Positions 45,285-53,985 of a stretch of 64,000 bases of DNA are shown here, piece after piece. A program made the position numbers and the translations under genes. Positions within the stretch are counted from its first letter, which is position 1. Each line of letters starts with the position of its first letter. Source of the stretch: Nitrospira sp. (lineage in GTDB: Bacteria > Nitrospirota > Nitrospiria > Nitrospirales > Nitrospiraceae). The notes beneath the pieces are model-generated. The model did no database searches. It was not told where the DNA came from and saw nothing but the letters and a program-made list of their open reading frames with translations. The stretch lies in contig JAHBWT010000007.1 in assembly GCA_019636815.1 (NCBI GenBank), positions 1 through 64,000 of the forward strand, written 5' to 3'.

Positions 45285-46268
45285 TTAGATTCGTCCACGC
45301 AAGAAATCCACGATCCGGTTCTCAGCCCAGTAGGAGTCTTCTCCGTTTCGGCTCCGATGAAAGAAGCCACAGTGTCCTCCATGGCGAGGCGCCACCAGGA
45401 CAATCTGTGGATGCCGCTGGATATTCGTCTCCGTGAACATCGAATATGGAATGAACGGGTCATCTTGCGCGGTGATGATAAGGGTAGGAACGGCGATCGT
45501 GTCGAGCACGTGGCGGGCTCCAGCCCGATTGTAGTAGTCGGCGCCGTCTCGATAGCCGCCGTCTCTTGCCGTGTAACAATCATCAAACTCGCTGATGGTG
45601 GTGATCTGGTCAAGTAGCGAGAGATCCCATTTATCTGGAAAGAGGGCCGCTTTTCGTCGGAGCCGAGATTTTAATTTGGCCACAAAGTGGCGGTGATAAA
45701 TCCAATTCCGAGGCTCCTCCAGTGCGCGAGCGCAGACAGTTGGGTTAATGTTCGGGCAGACGGCGACCACTCCGTCAAGAGCCGGCTCGCTCTGTCCAAT
45801 CTCCCCGGCCGCCTTAAGAACGAGGTTTCCCCCCATGGAATACCCAACCAGCCAGATGTGGTCGAGTCCATCACGTTGAACCAGCTCATTGACGATGGCG
45901 CGATAGTCACCGCTCAAGCCGCTGTTATAGAGGGTCGGAGAGAGATGTTCAGTGCCACCGCATGTACGTTGATTCATGCGGATGATGTTGAAGCCGACCC
46001 GATAGGCCTTTGCCGCAATGCCGCGCATGTATCGAGACTCGCTGCAGCCTTCAAGACCATGGACCAAAATCGCCGTTGGGGAGGACTGGCGATCGTCTTG
46101 CCAATGACAGAATCCTTTCAGCTTCGTCTGCGGTTCAATAGTGAATAACCGCTCTTCCTGTGGCAATCCTGGCAGTGACGTATTCCGAGGCCAGTAGCGA
46201 GGCACCAGGGTCATGAGATGGGCGTTCCTAAGAGGAAATGGTGGTTGAAAAGGCGATGCGATATCCAT
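45285..46268 (-). CDS. YheT-family alpha/beta hydrolase
   Basis: About 328 residues. Typical YheT/ABHD features: PFPLRNAHLMTLVPRYW at the N-terminus, ILVHGLEGCSESRYMR (oxyanion region), the nucleophile elbow VGYSMGGN and the closing PRHGGHCGF with catalytic His. Possible activity is esterase or lipase on membrane lipids; the physiological substrate is unknown. ATG 46268 is favoured by TAGGA spacing, with an in-frame TTG further upstream. It is convergent with pafA. Confidence 0.88.
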   Translation of the reverse strand: MDIASPFQPPFPLRNAHLMTLVPRYWPRNTSLPGLPQEERLFTIEPQTKLKGFCHWQDDRQSSPTAILVHGLEGCSESRYMRGIAAKAYRVGFNIIRMNQRTCGGTEHLSPTLYNSGLSGDYRAIVNELVQRDGLDHIWLVGYSMGGNLVLKAAGEIGQSEPALDGVVAVCPNINPTVCARALEEPRNWIYHRHFVAKLKSRLRRKAALFPDKWDLSLLDQITTISEFDDCYTARDGGYRDGADYYNRAGARHVLDTIAVPTLIITAQDDPFIPYSMFTETNIQRHPQIVLVAPRHGGHCGFFHRSRNGEDSYWAENRIVDFLRGRI

Positions 46269-46423
46269 CATCGTCCTACTGTACAATCAGCGCACGGGTG
46301 CGTACATGGATGAAAGGTATGCCGAAAGCCCTTCGTTGGGTTTGACTGATCTTGGGACTCCGACGAGAAGCGCCGATAACGAAATCATAAGGTCTATCTT
46401 CATTCTATCCTAAATGAGGAATC

Positions 46424-47081
46424 ATGCTGACCGCTATTGGCGATGTTATGAGGCGTTGCTATGAGAGACGTTGGGTCACGACGAGAGACGGCAATATCAG
46501 TATGAAGAAGTGAGATGGGAGGTATCTCTACATCACCCCATCCGGTTGGCGCAAGGCGATCGTTCATCCTGAGCATGTCATCGGCTGGAGATCATAACTG
46601 ATCCGCTGACTGGCCTGCGAGTGCCAAGGTAAAGGATGAACAGAAGCCGTCCGGTGAGCTGTGGATGCATTGGAATTTACAGCGTGATTCTAAACGGACA
46701 CGAACTGTCGTGCATATCCATGCGACACATGTCGTAGCGGCCATCTATGCCGGAATCAACCTACAAGCCATAAGCGTGGAGTTTCGGGAAATCTCGCGCT
46801 ATACGCGAGTCGGACGTACTGTTCCTCCCTTACCGGCCTTGTCTCGTGAGTTGGCTAATGCCACAGCAGACTGTTTGGAGGTGGAAAAAGATGGGACACT
46901 CGCGTTCGACATAGTCGGCCAATCCAATCACGGGGTATGTGCGGTCGCGATGGACCCGTGGGTGGCTTACGAGCATATTGAACGGCTGGATCATATCTGC
47001 GAGATCGTTTTGAAGAGTGGAGTTGGGACACGGAGAGGAGGTCGACAGACCATTTCTACAGCTCAAAGTAAGACATGTTAA
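46424..47081 (+). pseudogene. Degenerate class II aldolase/adducin-family gene
   Basis: Read from ATG 46424 the frame encodes the typical N-terminus (YERRWVTTRDGNISMKK) but a TGA at 46511 interrupts it. Homology continues in the same frame (DGRYLYITPSGWRKAIVHPEHVI). The frame then shifts, and from about 46635 homology resumes in another frame (KPSGELWMHW, HIHATHVVAAIYAGINLQAI, SRYTRVGRTVPPLPALSREL, GQSNHGVCAV). The VVHIHATH block carries the metal-binding histidines. With at least one stop and one frameshift, no complete enzyme can be made. A remaining 138-codon frame from 46665 looks like a gene but is only the C-terminal part. Confidence 0.88.
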
Positions 47082-47121
47082 CGAATGGATTGGTTCACTA
47101 GGCGAAGAGTTTTAGATAAGC

Positions 47122-47197
47122 TGGCTCCCCGGGCAGGACTCGAACCTGCGACCAGCCGGTTAACAGCCGGCTGCTCTACCAACTGAGCTACCGGGGA
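47122..47197 (-). tRNA. tRNA-Asn (GTT anticodon)
   Basis: A complete cloverleaf on the minus strand. The 5' acceptor TCCCCGG pairs with CCGGGGA near the 3' end. AGCTCAGTTGGTAGAGC forms the D arm, CTGTTAA is the anticodon loop (GTT, Asn), and GGTTCGAGTCC gives the T arm. The discriminator is G and the terminal CCA is encoded. It ends about 40 bases past the aldolase pseudogene. Confidence 0.97.
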
Positions 47198-47258
47198 ACA
47201 GAGGTTTGCATGAAAGAAAGGGGTATTCTAGCAAAACTTTTTGTGGAATAGGAAGTTT

Positions 47259-47528
47259 TTAAATATCGAAATCGTCAGTTTCGTCCTCGCCTGAAGAGGC
47301 GTCCGTATTGCCTTTCGCCATTGCGGCATAATGTTTGGCCCAGGTCAGATAGAGGTTTCCGCTGTCTCGCATCGTGTCAGCGGCTTTGACGAGCTTTTCG
47401 GCAAGTTCGGGGTCTTTTCCCGTTGCGTGGATGAATGCCGCATGCCGTTCGAGGGCGATTGGATACTGGTTGATCAATCCGGCGATATCACCCAAGAGTT
47501 CGTCGAGCGTGTTATCTTCGCTTTCCAT
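47259..47528 (-). CDS. Small acidic hypothetical protein
   Basis: An 89-residue soluble protein, start ATG 47528 after GGAG. A longer open frame passes through a terminator hairpin upstream and is not credible. The protein is helical (TLDELLGDIAGLINQYPIALERHAAFIHATG, then AEKLVKAADTMRDSGNLYLTWAKHYA) with an acidic tail (DASSGEDETDDFDI). No family is recognised. Confidence 0.6.
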   Translation of the reverse strand: MESEDNTLDELLGDIAGLINQYPIALERHAAFIHATGKDPELAEKLVKAADTMRDSGNLYLTWAKHYAAMAKGNTDASSGEDETDDFDI

Positions 47529-47549
47529 CTTCCGCTCCATGGTCCCAAT

Positions 47550-47585
47550 AAAAAACCCCATAGCGCCGTCGCTATGGGGTTTTTT
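47550..47585. terminator. Strong bidirectional intrinsic terminator
   Basis: A perfect 16-bp inverted repeat AAAAAACCCCATAGCG / CGCTATGGGGTTTTTT with a 4-base loop. Either strand has a T-run. It separates the oxidoreductase operon from the next gene downstream. Confidence 0.93.
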
Positions 47586-47604
47586 CGATTTCCAGGTTGG
47601 TCGG

Positions 47605-47883
47605 CTAGCCTTGATAGGCCTGGCCGAGCGCAGCCGATTCACCCTTCTTGGTCATCAGTTGTCCCGTGGCGCTGACGGCTTGCATGGTGATGGCAAAATG
47701 CTTGGCCGCGTCGCAGACGATCACGCAGAGTTCGCAGCCCTTGCAGCGATCGATCATGACTTCCGCCACCATCTTGCTGGTATTCAAGTCCAGGCAATTC
47801 GCCTCCGGGCAATACATGATGCAGAGACGACACCCCTTCTTGGCGGTACACTTTTCGTCGATAACTTGAGCAACATTATACAT
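47605..47883 (-). CDS. Ferredoxin-type delta subunit of 2-oxoacid:ferredoxin oxidoreductase
   Basis: A 92-residue protein with two [4Fe-4S] clusters. One motif is C-x5-CxxC-x3-CP (EKCTAKKGCRLCIMYCPEANC), the other CKGCELCVIVCD. It relays electrons from the catalytic subunits to soluble ferredoxin. ATG 47883 follows AAGGA. An upstream extension to 47961 lacks homology. It is the last gene of the five-gene operon. Confidence 0.93.
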   Translation of the reverse strand: MYNVAQVIDEKCTAKKGCRLCIMYCPEANCLDLNTSKMVAEVMIDRCKGCELCVIVCDAAKHFAITMQAVSATGQLMTKKGESAALGQAYQG

Positions 47884-47903
47884 GCAGCGTAATTTCCTTC
47901 TCT

Positions 47904-48611
47904 TTATGCAGCGACAGCTGGATTTCCGACACGCAGTTCGACCTTGTTCTTGTCGGCCCATTCGCTGGCGATTTCGTAAGCAGCCTTCACGGTTGCCAAA
48001 TTCTTAGCCAACAGCATTTCCTTCTTGGCAAATTTTTTCTTAATGGCTTCATCAAGAGATGCAGTTCCTCCGGAGGCGACGAATTTTTTTCCGAACCGTT
48101 CCTGGAGCGCACCGTCGAGGGCTTCCATCGAGACGCACTTCGTAATGCCTGAAACAGAGCCGATCATCGCCATGTTCGTCGATAGCTCGGTGCCTGCCAC
48201 TTCAATGGCCAGCTCGGTGCCTGCGATATAAAATACGGCGACGTTCAAGTCCTTGAGCCGTTCCACATCCTCGTCGGACAGTAACGGCTGGGCAGAATTA
48301 ATGATGACCACGCCACCTTCCTTCACACCTGAGTAAAAGGGCATCGTGTAACTCTTTCCCATGGTGATGACCTGGGGATGAAAGACCTGGATCACGTCGG
48401 GAAATACCAATTCACCTCGGTCGTAGATACGCTCAATGCCGATGCGACAATAACTCTCCGCCGGTGCCATGCGCTTCTCGGCGCCGAAGAATGGGTTGGA
48501 GATGGAAAACTTACCGTCCCGGTTGGCAGCCATGGCCAAGACGTGCGCGGCAGTCACTGCGCCTTGTCCGCCCAAACCTGACATTCTGATATTCAATCGT
48601 CTTTTAATCAT
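47904..48611 (-). CDS. Gamma subunit of 2-oxoacid:ferredoxin oxidoreductase
   Basis: A 235-residue gamma subunit. RMSGLGGQGAVTAAHVLAMAA near residue 9 and FFGAEKRMAPAESYCRIG near 41 are family blocks. It binds at the interface with the alpha subunit and helps form the coenzyme A site. The start follows GGAGG. It lies 18 bases after the beta gene and 20 before the ferredoxin gene. Confidence 0.94.
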   Translation of the reverse strand: MIKRRLNIRMSGLGGQGAVTAAHVLAMAANRDGKFSISNPFFGAEKRMAPAESYCRIGIERIYDRGELVFPDVIQVFHPQVITMGKSYTMPFYSGVKEGGVVIINSAQPLLSDEDVERLKDLNVAVFYIAGTELAIEVAGTELSTNMAMIGSVSGITKCVSMEALDGALQERFGKKFVASGGTASLDEAIKKKFAKKEMLLAKNLATVKAAYEIASEWADKNKVELRVGNPAVAA

Positions 48612-48629
48612 GTCGAGCCTCCGGTCCGA

Positions 48630-49538
48630 CTACGCTGATGCTTGGCCTGCCAGTTGCTTAGCGGCTGCTTTCCGTTCTTTATCCTTCGCTGCCAATTCTG
48701 CTAGTAATTGCTTGGCTGGCTCGCTGACATATTCCTTGTAGGCGAACCGCTCGGTCGGCTTTTCAGAATCACGCATTTCTTGTAGGCCTTCCATGCTGTT
48801 CTTGCCGATCTCCAGGATGCAGGGCGTGTACAACTGCAAGTAGGTCGGGCCGATTTCGCGGGCGATATGCACGGCGTTACGGATGACCTTTTCGACCAGC
48901 GACGGTTTGCTGACTGTGCAGTTCACGACATAATGGCAGCCGGACTCGCGGGCAATTTCAGGCAGCCGCACCTTTTCGAACAACTTTCCAACCGGTGCCA
49001 TCTTGGCGACAAAGCCTTTTTGCATAAGTCCGCTTTCCTGGCCACCTGTGTTGGCATAGAGTTCGTTGTCGAAGCAAATGGTCGTGAATTTTTCTTGACG
49101 GAACCATGCCTGGAGGGTCATGTCCAGGCCGATGTCGACGGTCGCTCCATCCCCGGCGAGAACGACGACATCTTTTATCCGATCCGGGAATCTCACGCTG
49201 AGGGCGCGCTTAAGGCCTGATGCGATCGCGTTCTGGTTGCCGAACAATGAGTGGATATTATGAACGGCGACCATCGGGAATACCAAACTGGTACAACCGG
49301 TGGAGCCGACCATGACGGTATCTTCCGGATTCGGGAGGGAAGCGAGAATGTATCGGAAAGCCATAGACTCCGGACAGCCAGCGCAAAGCGAGTGCTGTTC
49401 GATGAGTTCCTTCGAGGTTCCGATGTCCTTCCAACCCCGATCTTCTTTGCCGTATGTGGAACTCTTCACCAGGTCTTGATAGTCCGATGGCATGATATCG
49501 TATAAGGCTTCAGAGATTTGAATACGTTCCTTGCTCAT
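48630..49538 (-). CDS. Beta (thiamine-diphosphate) subunit of 2-oxoacid:ferredoxin oxidoreductase
   Basis: A 302-residue subunit holding the thiamine-diphosphate motif GDGATVDIGLDMTLQAW...NELYANTGGQ near residues 128-165. A CxxC pair in HSLCAGCPES near 50-56 fits iron-sulfur ligands. It catalyses the decarboxylation half-reaction. GAGGAGG precedes ATG 49538. The C-terminus is Lys/Ala rich. Confidence 0.95.
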   Translation of the reverse strand: MSKERIQISEALYDIMPSDYQDLVKSSTYGKEDRGWKDIGTSKELIEQHSLCAGCPESMAFRYILASLPNPEDTVMVGSTGCTSLVFPMVAVHNIHSLFGNQNAIASGLKRALSVRFPDRIKDVVVLAGDGATVDIGLDMTLQAWFRQEKFTTICFDNELYANTGGQESGLMQKGFVAKMAPVGKLFEKVRLPEIARESGCHYVVNCTVSKPSLVEKVIRNAVHIAREIGPTYLQLYTPCILEIGKNSMEGLQEMRDSEKPTERFAYKEYVSEPAKQLLAELAAKDKERKAAAKQLAGQASA

Positions 49539-49595
49539 ATTATAGGCCTCCTCAGTGTCGCTCGTGAGAGCGGACAGGTTCGCAGTCAGTACAGC

Positions 49596-50807
49596 TCAGC
49601 TTCCACGCCCAGCGAGGGAGAAGGTCTTCATCCCAAGCGCTGTCTTGATTTCGGACACGATGATTTCCGGGGGCATTGTCATGCCTCCGCAGACATGGGG
49701 ACCTGCGTGTACCCGGTCATGGTTAGGGATCGTTGCCTTAATCTCTCTTGCCAGCCAACCGGTTACGTTAAACTCCGGCACAAAAATATGTTTCGCATTC
49801 TTCGTGGCCTCTCGAATTTCTTCTTCCGGCCAAGGACGCAGAGTCTTCACCTTCACAAGGCCGCAGCGGACGCCCTCATCCTCCAGCAGGCGGATTGCTT
49901 CACGCCCCTGGGATACAGCTGTCCCGGACGCAACGATCATGATCTCCGCATCGGTATTCTCGGTGTCGATCAGCCCATTCAGCCAATGGATAGAATGCTT
50001 CCTGGAGCGTTCCACCGCGGCCCAGATCTCCTGCTGCCAGCTGGCGTGGGTTGCATAGCTGATGTAGTTGCTCTTCATGACGAACGGATCACGCATCATA
50101 CGGACTGGCGGGCATTCCATGTCCATGCAGGGAACAGGTGAGCGATACGGATCGTATGGAGGCAAACACATATCAGCCGGTGTTAGGTTTACGACGTCTT
50201 TTGTGTGCGTGACGAAGAACCCGTCGCAGCAGAGGGCGAGAGGAAGATGCACATCCGGCTCCTCTGACACGATGTAGCCTTTAAGAATCCAGTCAAAAAA
50301 GTCCTGTGCGGTTTCCGCATGCCACACCAACATGCCTGTATTTAACAAATAAGCGATTTCCAGCGTGTCAGGCTGAATCGACAGCGGTGAGTTAATGCCT
50401 CGACAGGTAACAATCATCTGAATCGGTAGCCTGGCACCCGCCCACATGGGGAAGTTTTCCATGGCGCGCATCGTTCCTGGTCCGGCAGTCGTCGTAAACA
50501 CACGGGCGCCACCGAATGCGGCACCGGCGCATTGCGACATAACGGCAAATTCGCTCTCGCCACGGAAGTAATCGCCGATATATCCCTCGGCAAATAATTC
50601 GCCAATGAGTGCCGCTGCTTCGCTCTGTGGCGTGATCGGGTAGGCGATCATCACGTCACAGCTGGCTCGTCGAATCGCTTCCTTGATGACTTCACTGCCT
50701 GTGTAGAACGATGGCGTACGTGGTGCCTCGTTCATCATCTTCCATGTATCAGTATATGTTTGGCCCTTCTTATTTTGGGTTCCAATGATGGACTTAGCTT
50801 CTGCCAT
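49596..50807 (-). CDS. Alpha subunit of 2-oxoacid:ferredoxin oxidoreductase
   Basis: A 403-residue alpha subunit. FYTGSEVIKEAIRRA, the YPITPQSEAA block near residue 45 and a long stretch with TTTAGPGTMRAMENFPMWAGARLP near 95 are hallmarks of PFOR-type alpha chains. AAAGGAGG lies before ATG 50807; an upstream TTG frame would cover that site. Whether the substrate is pyruvate or 2-oxoglutarate cannot be told from motifs; five-subunit enzymes of both kinds support the reductive TCA cycle. Confidence 0.94.
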   Translation of the reverse strand: MAEAKSIIGTQNKKGQTYTDTWKMMNEAPRTPSFYTGSEVIKEAIRRASCDVMIAYPITPQSEAAALIGELFAEGYIGDYFRGESEFAVMSQCAGAAFGGARVFTTTAGPGTMRAMENFPMWAGARLPIQMIVTCRGINSPLSIQPDTLEIAYLLNTGMLVWHAETAQDFFDWILKGYIVSEEPDVHLPLALCCDGFFVTHTKDVVNLTPADMCLPPYDPYRSPVPCMDMECPPVRMMRDPFVMKSNYISYATHASWQQEIWAAVERSRKHSIHWLNGLIDTENTDAEIMIVASGTAVSQGREAIRLLEDEGVRCGLVKVKTLRPWPEEEIREATKNAKHIFVPEFNVTGWLAREIKATIPNHDRVHAGPHVCGGMTMPPEIIVSEIKTALGMKTFSLAGRGS

Positions 50808-50866
50808 GGACCAGCCTCCTTTCAAACATGCGGGGGGATCGAACGAGCTAGCTCGCGGCCCCGCTT

Positions 50867-51484
50867 TTAAACCGTCGACAACGGTGGTTGGACCGTCCCC
50901 TTTAATCGCTTAATGGTCTCGGCCAATCGCATAATCTTATCGACAGATGCATCACGGAAGGAAAGCATGGCATCTTCGTGACCGGCCTGTGCGCACATGG
51001 CGATAGTATAGCAGGAGGTTCCTCCACGAATAATCTTGAGCGAGAGATTGGCTTGATGACAATGCACACCGATAAATATGCAGCAGTCGATCTTGTTATG
51101 CCAGATGGTCAAATTCGGGTGATTCGGGTTGATCTCAACTTCAGGGTTGATTTTTGGGTATTTAGGTCGGTAATCAGGCATGGGAATCAGCATTGGTTTC
51201 TGGGTAGCCTGAACACATTCTTTCAAGGTGTTGAATAGATGCCGGATGGCCGTGGCTTTCTTCGCAGCCTTCTCATTCCAAGCCCAGAGTACAAGGGGGC
51301 CTGGGAAGATGGTCGGAACTTTGGCCATCAAGAATTGGCGAGCCGCTTCCTCATAGGCTTTTTCCTCTGGAGCGATCACGCCGTTAATATGCGCTTCTCC
51401 CGGATTCGGTAACCGAATCCCCATACTTGCGGCGGCTGGCGGGAGAAAGTGTTCCGGTCCTGGCAGCACGCGATAGTCACTCAT
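50867..51484 (-). CDS. Fifth (epsilon-type) subunit of 2-oxoacid:ferredoxin oxidoreductase
   Basis: A 205-residue protein at the head of the operon. It contains three segments typical of the extra subunit found in Hydrogenobacter-type five-subunit enzymes: APEEKAYEEAARQFLMAKVP near residue 38, TIFPGPLVLWAWNEKAAKKA near 58, and a Cys/His-rich IDCCIFIGVHCHQANL near 132. Its function is uncertain. GTG ATG occurs at the start and ATG 51484 is preferred. Five subunits with this order (epsilon-alpha-beta-gamma-delta) are known from microaerophilic autotrophs. Confidence 0.88.
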   Translation of the reverse strand: MSDYRVLPGPEHFLPPAAASMGIRLPNPGEAHINGVIAPEEKAYEEAARQFLMAKVPTIFPGPLVLWAWNEKAAKKATAIRHLFNTLKECVQATQKPMLIPMPDYRPKYPKINPEVEINPNHPNLTIWHNKIDCCIFIGVHCHQANLSLKIIRGGTSCYTIAMCAQAGHEDAMLSFRDASVDKIMRLAETIKRLKGTVQPPLSTV

Positions 51485-51487
51485 CAC

Positions 51488-51706
51488 GATATCCTACACT
51501 CCGCGAAAATTGAGGTTGTTGATGAAAACACAATCACCTGCGTTACTTTAAGGTGTCTCCCTGTTGTTCCGCAACATCTCAGAAGGCCCACCCTAAGGAG
51601 CTTTCGGGTCAAGATGTTTCAGAGAGCTTAGGTCCTTTGTCCCCCATCTGTCCCCATCCGTAAAGTTGTGCATGGTAGTTAAGGAGTCGTTAACAAAAGC
51701 CTTCGC
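51488..51706. other. Long untranslated leader of the oxidoreductase operon
   Basis: About 210 bases separate the predicted transcription start near 51700 from the first gene. No coding frame is supported. A leader this long could carry regulation, but I see no known riboswitch motif. Confidence 0.5.
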
Positions 51707-51736
51707 ATTATAGGTATCGCCCTTTTAGATTGTCAA
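51707..51736 (-). promoter_or_regulatory. Near-consensus promoter for the oxidoreductase operon
   Basis: On the minus strand TTGACA (51736-51731) and TATAAT (51712-51707) are separated by 18 bases. This is the closest match to the sigma70 consensus in the window, in keeping with a highly expressed central-carbon enzyme. Confidence 0.85.
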
Positions 51737-51820
51737 ATCAGTGCTGGAACGGCCGAAGGGAATTGTCTGCCACAGAACCTCCGGGAAGAAGTCGAGAGAG
51801 AATCGTGGTGAGAAAACGGA

Positions 51821-53095
51821 TCAGGGCAGTTGCTTGCAGGCCTCTGTTGAACCAAGCATGCACGCATGCTCGTAGTCGTCCTTTGCCAAGCGTCCCTGGA
51901 GTTGGCTCTGGTACAGTTTGGCTCTAGCCAAGAGAGCAGGTCTATCGGCTGGGTCGGCTCGCAAGATCGCGCTGAGATCGTCGATTGCCAGAATCGGTTG
52001 CTTCAATGTCTTATAGATCTCGCTTCTGAGAAAATAGGCTTCTTTCTGGTAGGGAAACCAACTGTCAGAAACGAAGGGGGGCAAGCATTTTTTCAAGATT
52101 GTAAGGGCGGAGTCCCACTGTTTTAGATCGACGAGCTTGCGAGCCTCAGTGGTATACAGGGTAATGAGGCGGTGGCGGGCCAGGTCGAAGAAAGGATTTA
52201 ATTCAAGAGCTTGTTCGAAGAAGCGGGCTGCCTGCTCAGAGCGATGGAGCCATGTGTTGACATCGCCTTGTCCAAGAAGCACCCAGGTATTGCGGGGATC
52301 CATGAGAAGGGCGCGGTCGAAATCCATTCGCGCATTATCGACATACTCGGAGTATTCGCTGGGTCTGGATCGATTCGAGTACGCGGCGGATGCGAGTCTG
52401 AGGTAGGTCTGACCGCGTATGATCAGAGGCTCGATGGAGTGGGGGTCCATCACAGCCGCCTGCGAGGTTAAATCAAGTTTCTTGGGAAGATGTTGGGTTG
52501 CCATCGCTTTTTCGACTAACCTCTGAGCTTGGTCGCGAACATTATGCGTGCGACTGACTGGCTCAATATGGAGCGTTCGCACCCCAGGACGACCGGACCT
52601 CAGCTCGTCAAGTTGATTTTTTAGTTCCACGTTCTCCTGTTGGAGACGGCGAAAGTGATCGGCTAGTCGTTGCTCGGCCTGCCACCGCTGGATCGCTGTT
52701 TGAAGATTGTCGAGGTCAACAACGGCGCGGATACGGACGTAGAAGCTCGGTCGATCGTTCAAGAAGGAACGACGTGCTTCTAAGATTTCGGTTCTGGTGA
52801 TCGCAGCCGCAATTGTGCGTACTTCCAACGAACTTGCCTGAATGGTTGTGCCCGCTTCAGACCGTTCTATATCGTGGAAAGTCGATTCGATATATACTCC
52901 CGCTTCCTCAACGGCTCTCCGTTGTGCCCGTTGGAGCACTCGTTTTTCGGCGATGGCAAGTGTGTCACCATCTCCCATCACATAGCTCCCCTCAGCCACG
53001 ACAATGGTTTCAGAGGCGATAGCTAGATGACGTAATCCAATGAGTAAGACAGTGAAGGTGGCTAGGATGCCTAGGAAAATAGACCTCAGATTCAT
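51821..53095 (-). CDS. Secreted TPR protein with LPP20/FlgT-like N-terminal domain
   Basis: A 424-residue protein with an N-terminal signal/anchor (LRSIFLGILATFTVLLIGLRHLAIA). The first 130 mature residues (AEGSYVMGDGDTLAIAEKRVLQRAQRRAVEEAGVYIES) resemble LPP20/FlgT-N folds, which bear the same alternating Ala-Arg helix. A Gln-rich coiled coil (near residues 140-165) leads to several TPR repeats (VLLGQGDVNTWLHRSEQAARFFEQAL and others). Probable role is in the envelope; function unknown. It ends in QLP after a CMLGSTEAC pair of cysteines. Confidence 0.78.
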   Translation of the reverse strand: MNLRSIFLGILATFTVLLIGLRHLAIASETIVVAEGSYVMGDGDTLAIAEKRVLQRAQRRAVEEAGVYIESTFHDIERSEAGTTIQASSLEVRTIAAAITRTEILEARRSFLNDRPSFYVRIRAVVDLDNLQTAIQRWQAEQRLADHFRRLQQENVELKNQLDELRSGRPGVRTLHIEPVSRTHNVRDQAQRLVEKAMATQHLPKKLDLTSQAAVMDPHSIEPLIIRGQTYLRLASAAYSNRSRPSEYSEYVDNARMDFDRALLMDPRNTWVLLGQGDVNTWLHRSEQAARFFEQALELNPFFDLARHRLITLYTTEARKLVDLKQWDSALTILKKCLPPFVSDSWFPYQKEAYFLRSEIYKTLKQPILAIDDLSAILRADPADRPALLARAKLYQSQLQGRLAKDDYEHACMLGSTEACKQLP

Positions 53096-53185
53096 GGTTA
53101 AACTATACCGCTCGGTTTTGGGTTGGACAATGATGTAAAAAGCGGGTAGTTGGGGGAGCTCTCCCGACGAGGGGGTGTTGGGGCG

Positions 53186-53461
53186 TTATCGCTTGGGTAA
53201 AACCTGCTTAAACGGATGGATTTCAATTCGATCGAAGACGCCATGAACCGTGTACGGGTCATGACGGGCGAAGTCTTCTGCTTCTTCCTGAGTTTCGAAC
53301 TCTAGCACGAGTAAGCTTCCGGTCCGGTCGGTAAGAGGGCCAGCTAGGACGACTTGTCCTTGCCTGTCTAATAATTCGAGATTACTTATATGAGCCGAAC
53401 GATGAACCTCCCGCTTGGCTTCCCCTTCCGGGCCGTCATAGCCGATAATAACAAACTTCAT
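53186..53461 (-). CDS. YciI-family protein
   Basis: A 91-residue protein of the YciI fold, sometimes linked to breakdown of small reactive compounds. The sequence opens MKFVIIGYDGPEGEAKREVHRSAH, with GQVVLAGPLTDRTGSLLVLEF and the DPYTVHGVFDRIEIHPF C-terminus. The His/Asp pair may be catalytic. AAGGAT precedes the ATG. Two tandem 15-bp repeats lie just upstream. Confidence 0.9.
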   Translation of the reverse strand: MKFVIIGYDGPEGEAKREVHRSAHISNLELLDRQGQVVLAGPLTDRTGSLLVLEFETQEEAEDFARHDPYTVHGVFDRIEIHPFKQVLPKR

Positions 53462-53467
53462 ATCCTT

Positions 53468-53497
53468 ATAACGCTAATCAGAATAACGCTAATCAGA
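53468..53497. repeat. Perfect tandem duplication of a 15-bp unit upstream of the YciI gene
   Basis: ATAACGCTAATCAGA occurs twice with no gap, ending seven bases before the YciI start codon (the repeat is followed by the ribosome-binding site on the minus strand). It may be an operator array or a slippage product. Confidence 0.85.
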
Positions 53498-53541
53498 TTT
53501 AAGTGGTTATGTACCAAGATCGCCTATGGCGATGGAACTGG

Positions 53542-53985
53542 CTAGATAGGCTCTTCTTCAATCGGGCAACGATCTTTATAGCCAGTTGTGACTTCGTGCC
53601 ACCAACGGATTTCATGCTCACCCAATTTCCAGCATAGGTACACGACGCGTCCATTGCGGATATGCGGGAAATCACACAGTCCAAGGTCGATATCCTTCAC
53701 GACAACTCCAAGCTCATGGATAGCATGGAGGTTGGTGCTGATGTCTTGGAGGCTTTTCACATAGCGTGCACCTACCGCTGTTCCACCTCCTAGTGGAGCA
53801 TTTGCTGAAGCTTTGCCTACTTCCCCTCGGGTTCGTATCAGTATGGCCTTGCATTCCTGGACGGTCGACAAATGTGATTGAAGCTGTGGAATTAGCTGGT
53901 TAGCTTCGAATAGGGAGAAGATTCGATTCGGGCTGGTTTCGTTTTCGTCGCGTGGCATTGTAATTATGTGCCCTTTGTCTAACAT
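53542..53985 (-). CDS. DUF2203-family protein
   Basis: About 147 residues. The family pattern FSLFEANQLIPQLQSHLSTVQ opens the domain. The C-terminal blocks GVVVKDIDLGLCDFPHIRNGRVVYLCWKLGE and IRWWHEVTTGYKDR are typical of DUF2203, whose function is unknown. An alternative ATG nine codons downstream (53958) has a better fit to the upstream AAGGG. Confidence 0.85.
   Translation of the reverse strand: MLDKGHIITMPRDENETSPNRIFSLFEANQLIPQLQSHLSTVQECKAILIRTRGEVGKASANAPLGGGTAVGARYVKSLQDISTNLHAIHELGVVVKDIDLGLCDFPHIRNGRVVYLCWKLGEHEIRWWHEVTTGYKDRCPIEEEPI

Noticed and set aside
46665-47081. A 138-codon frame that looks like an intact hypothetical gene
   Set aside because: Its sequence is the C-terminal part of a class II aldolase whose front lies in another frame, so I call the whole a pseudogene.
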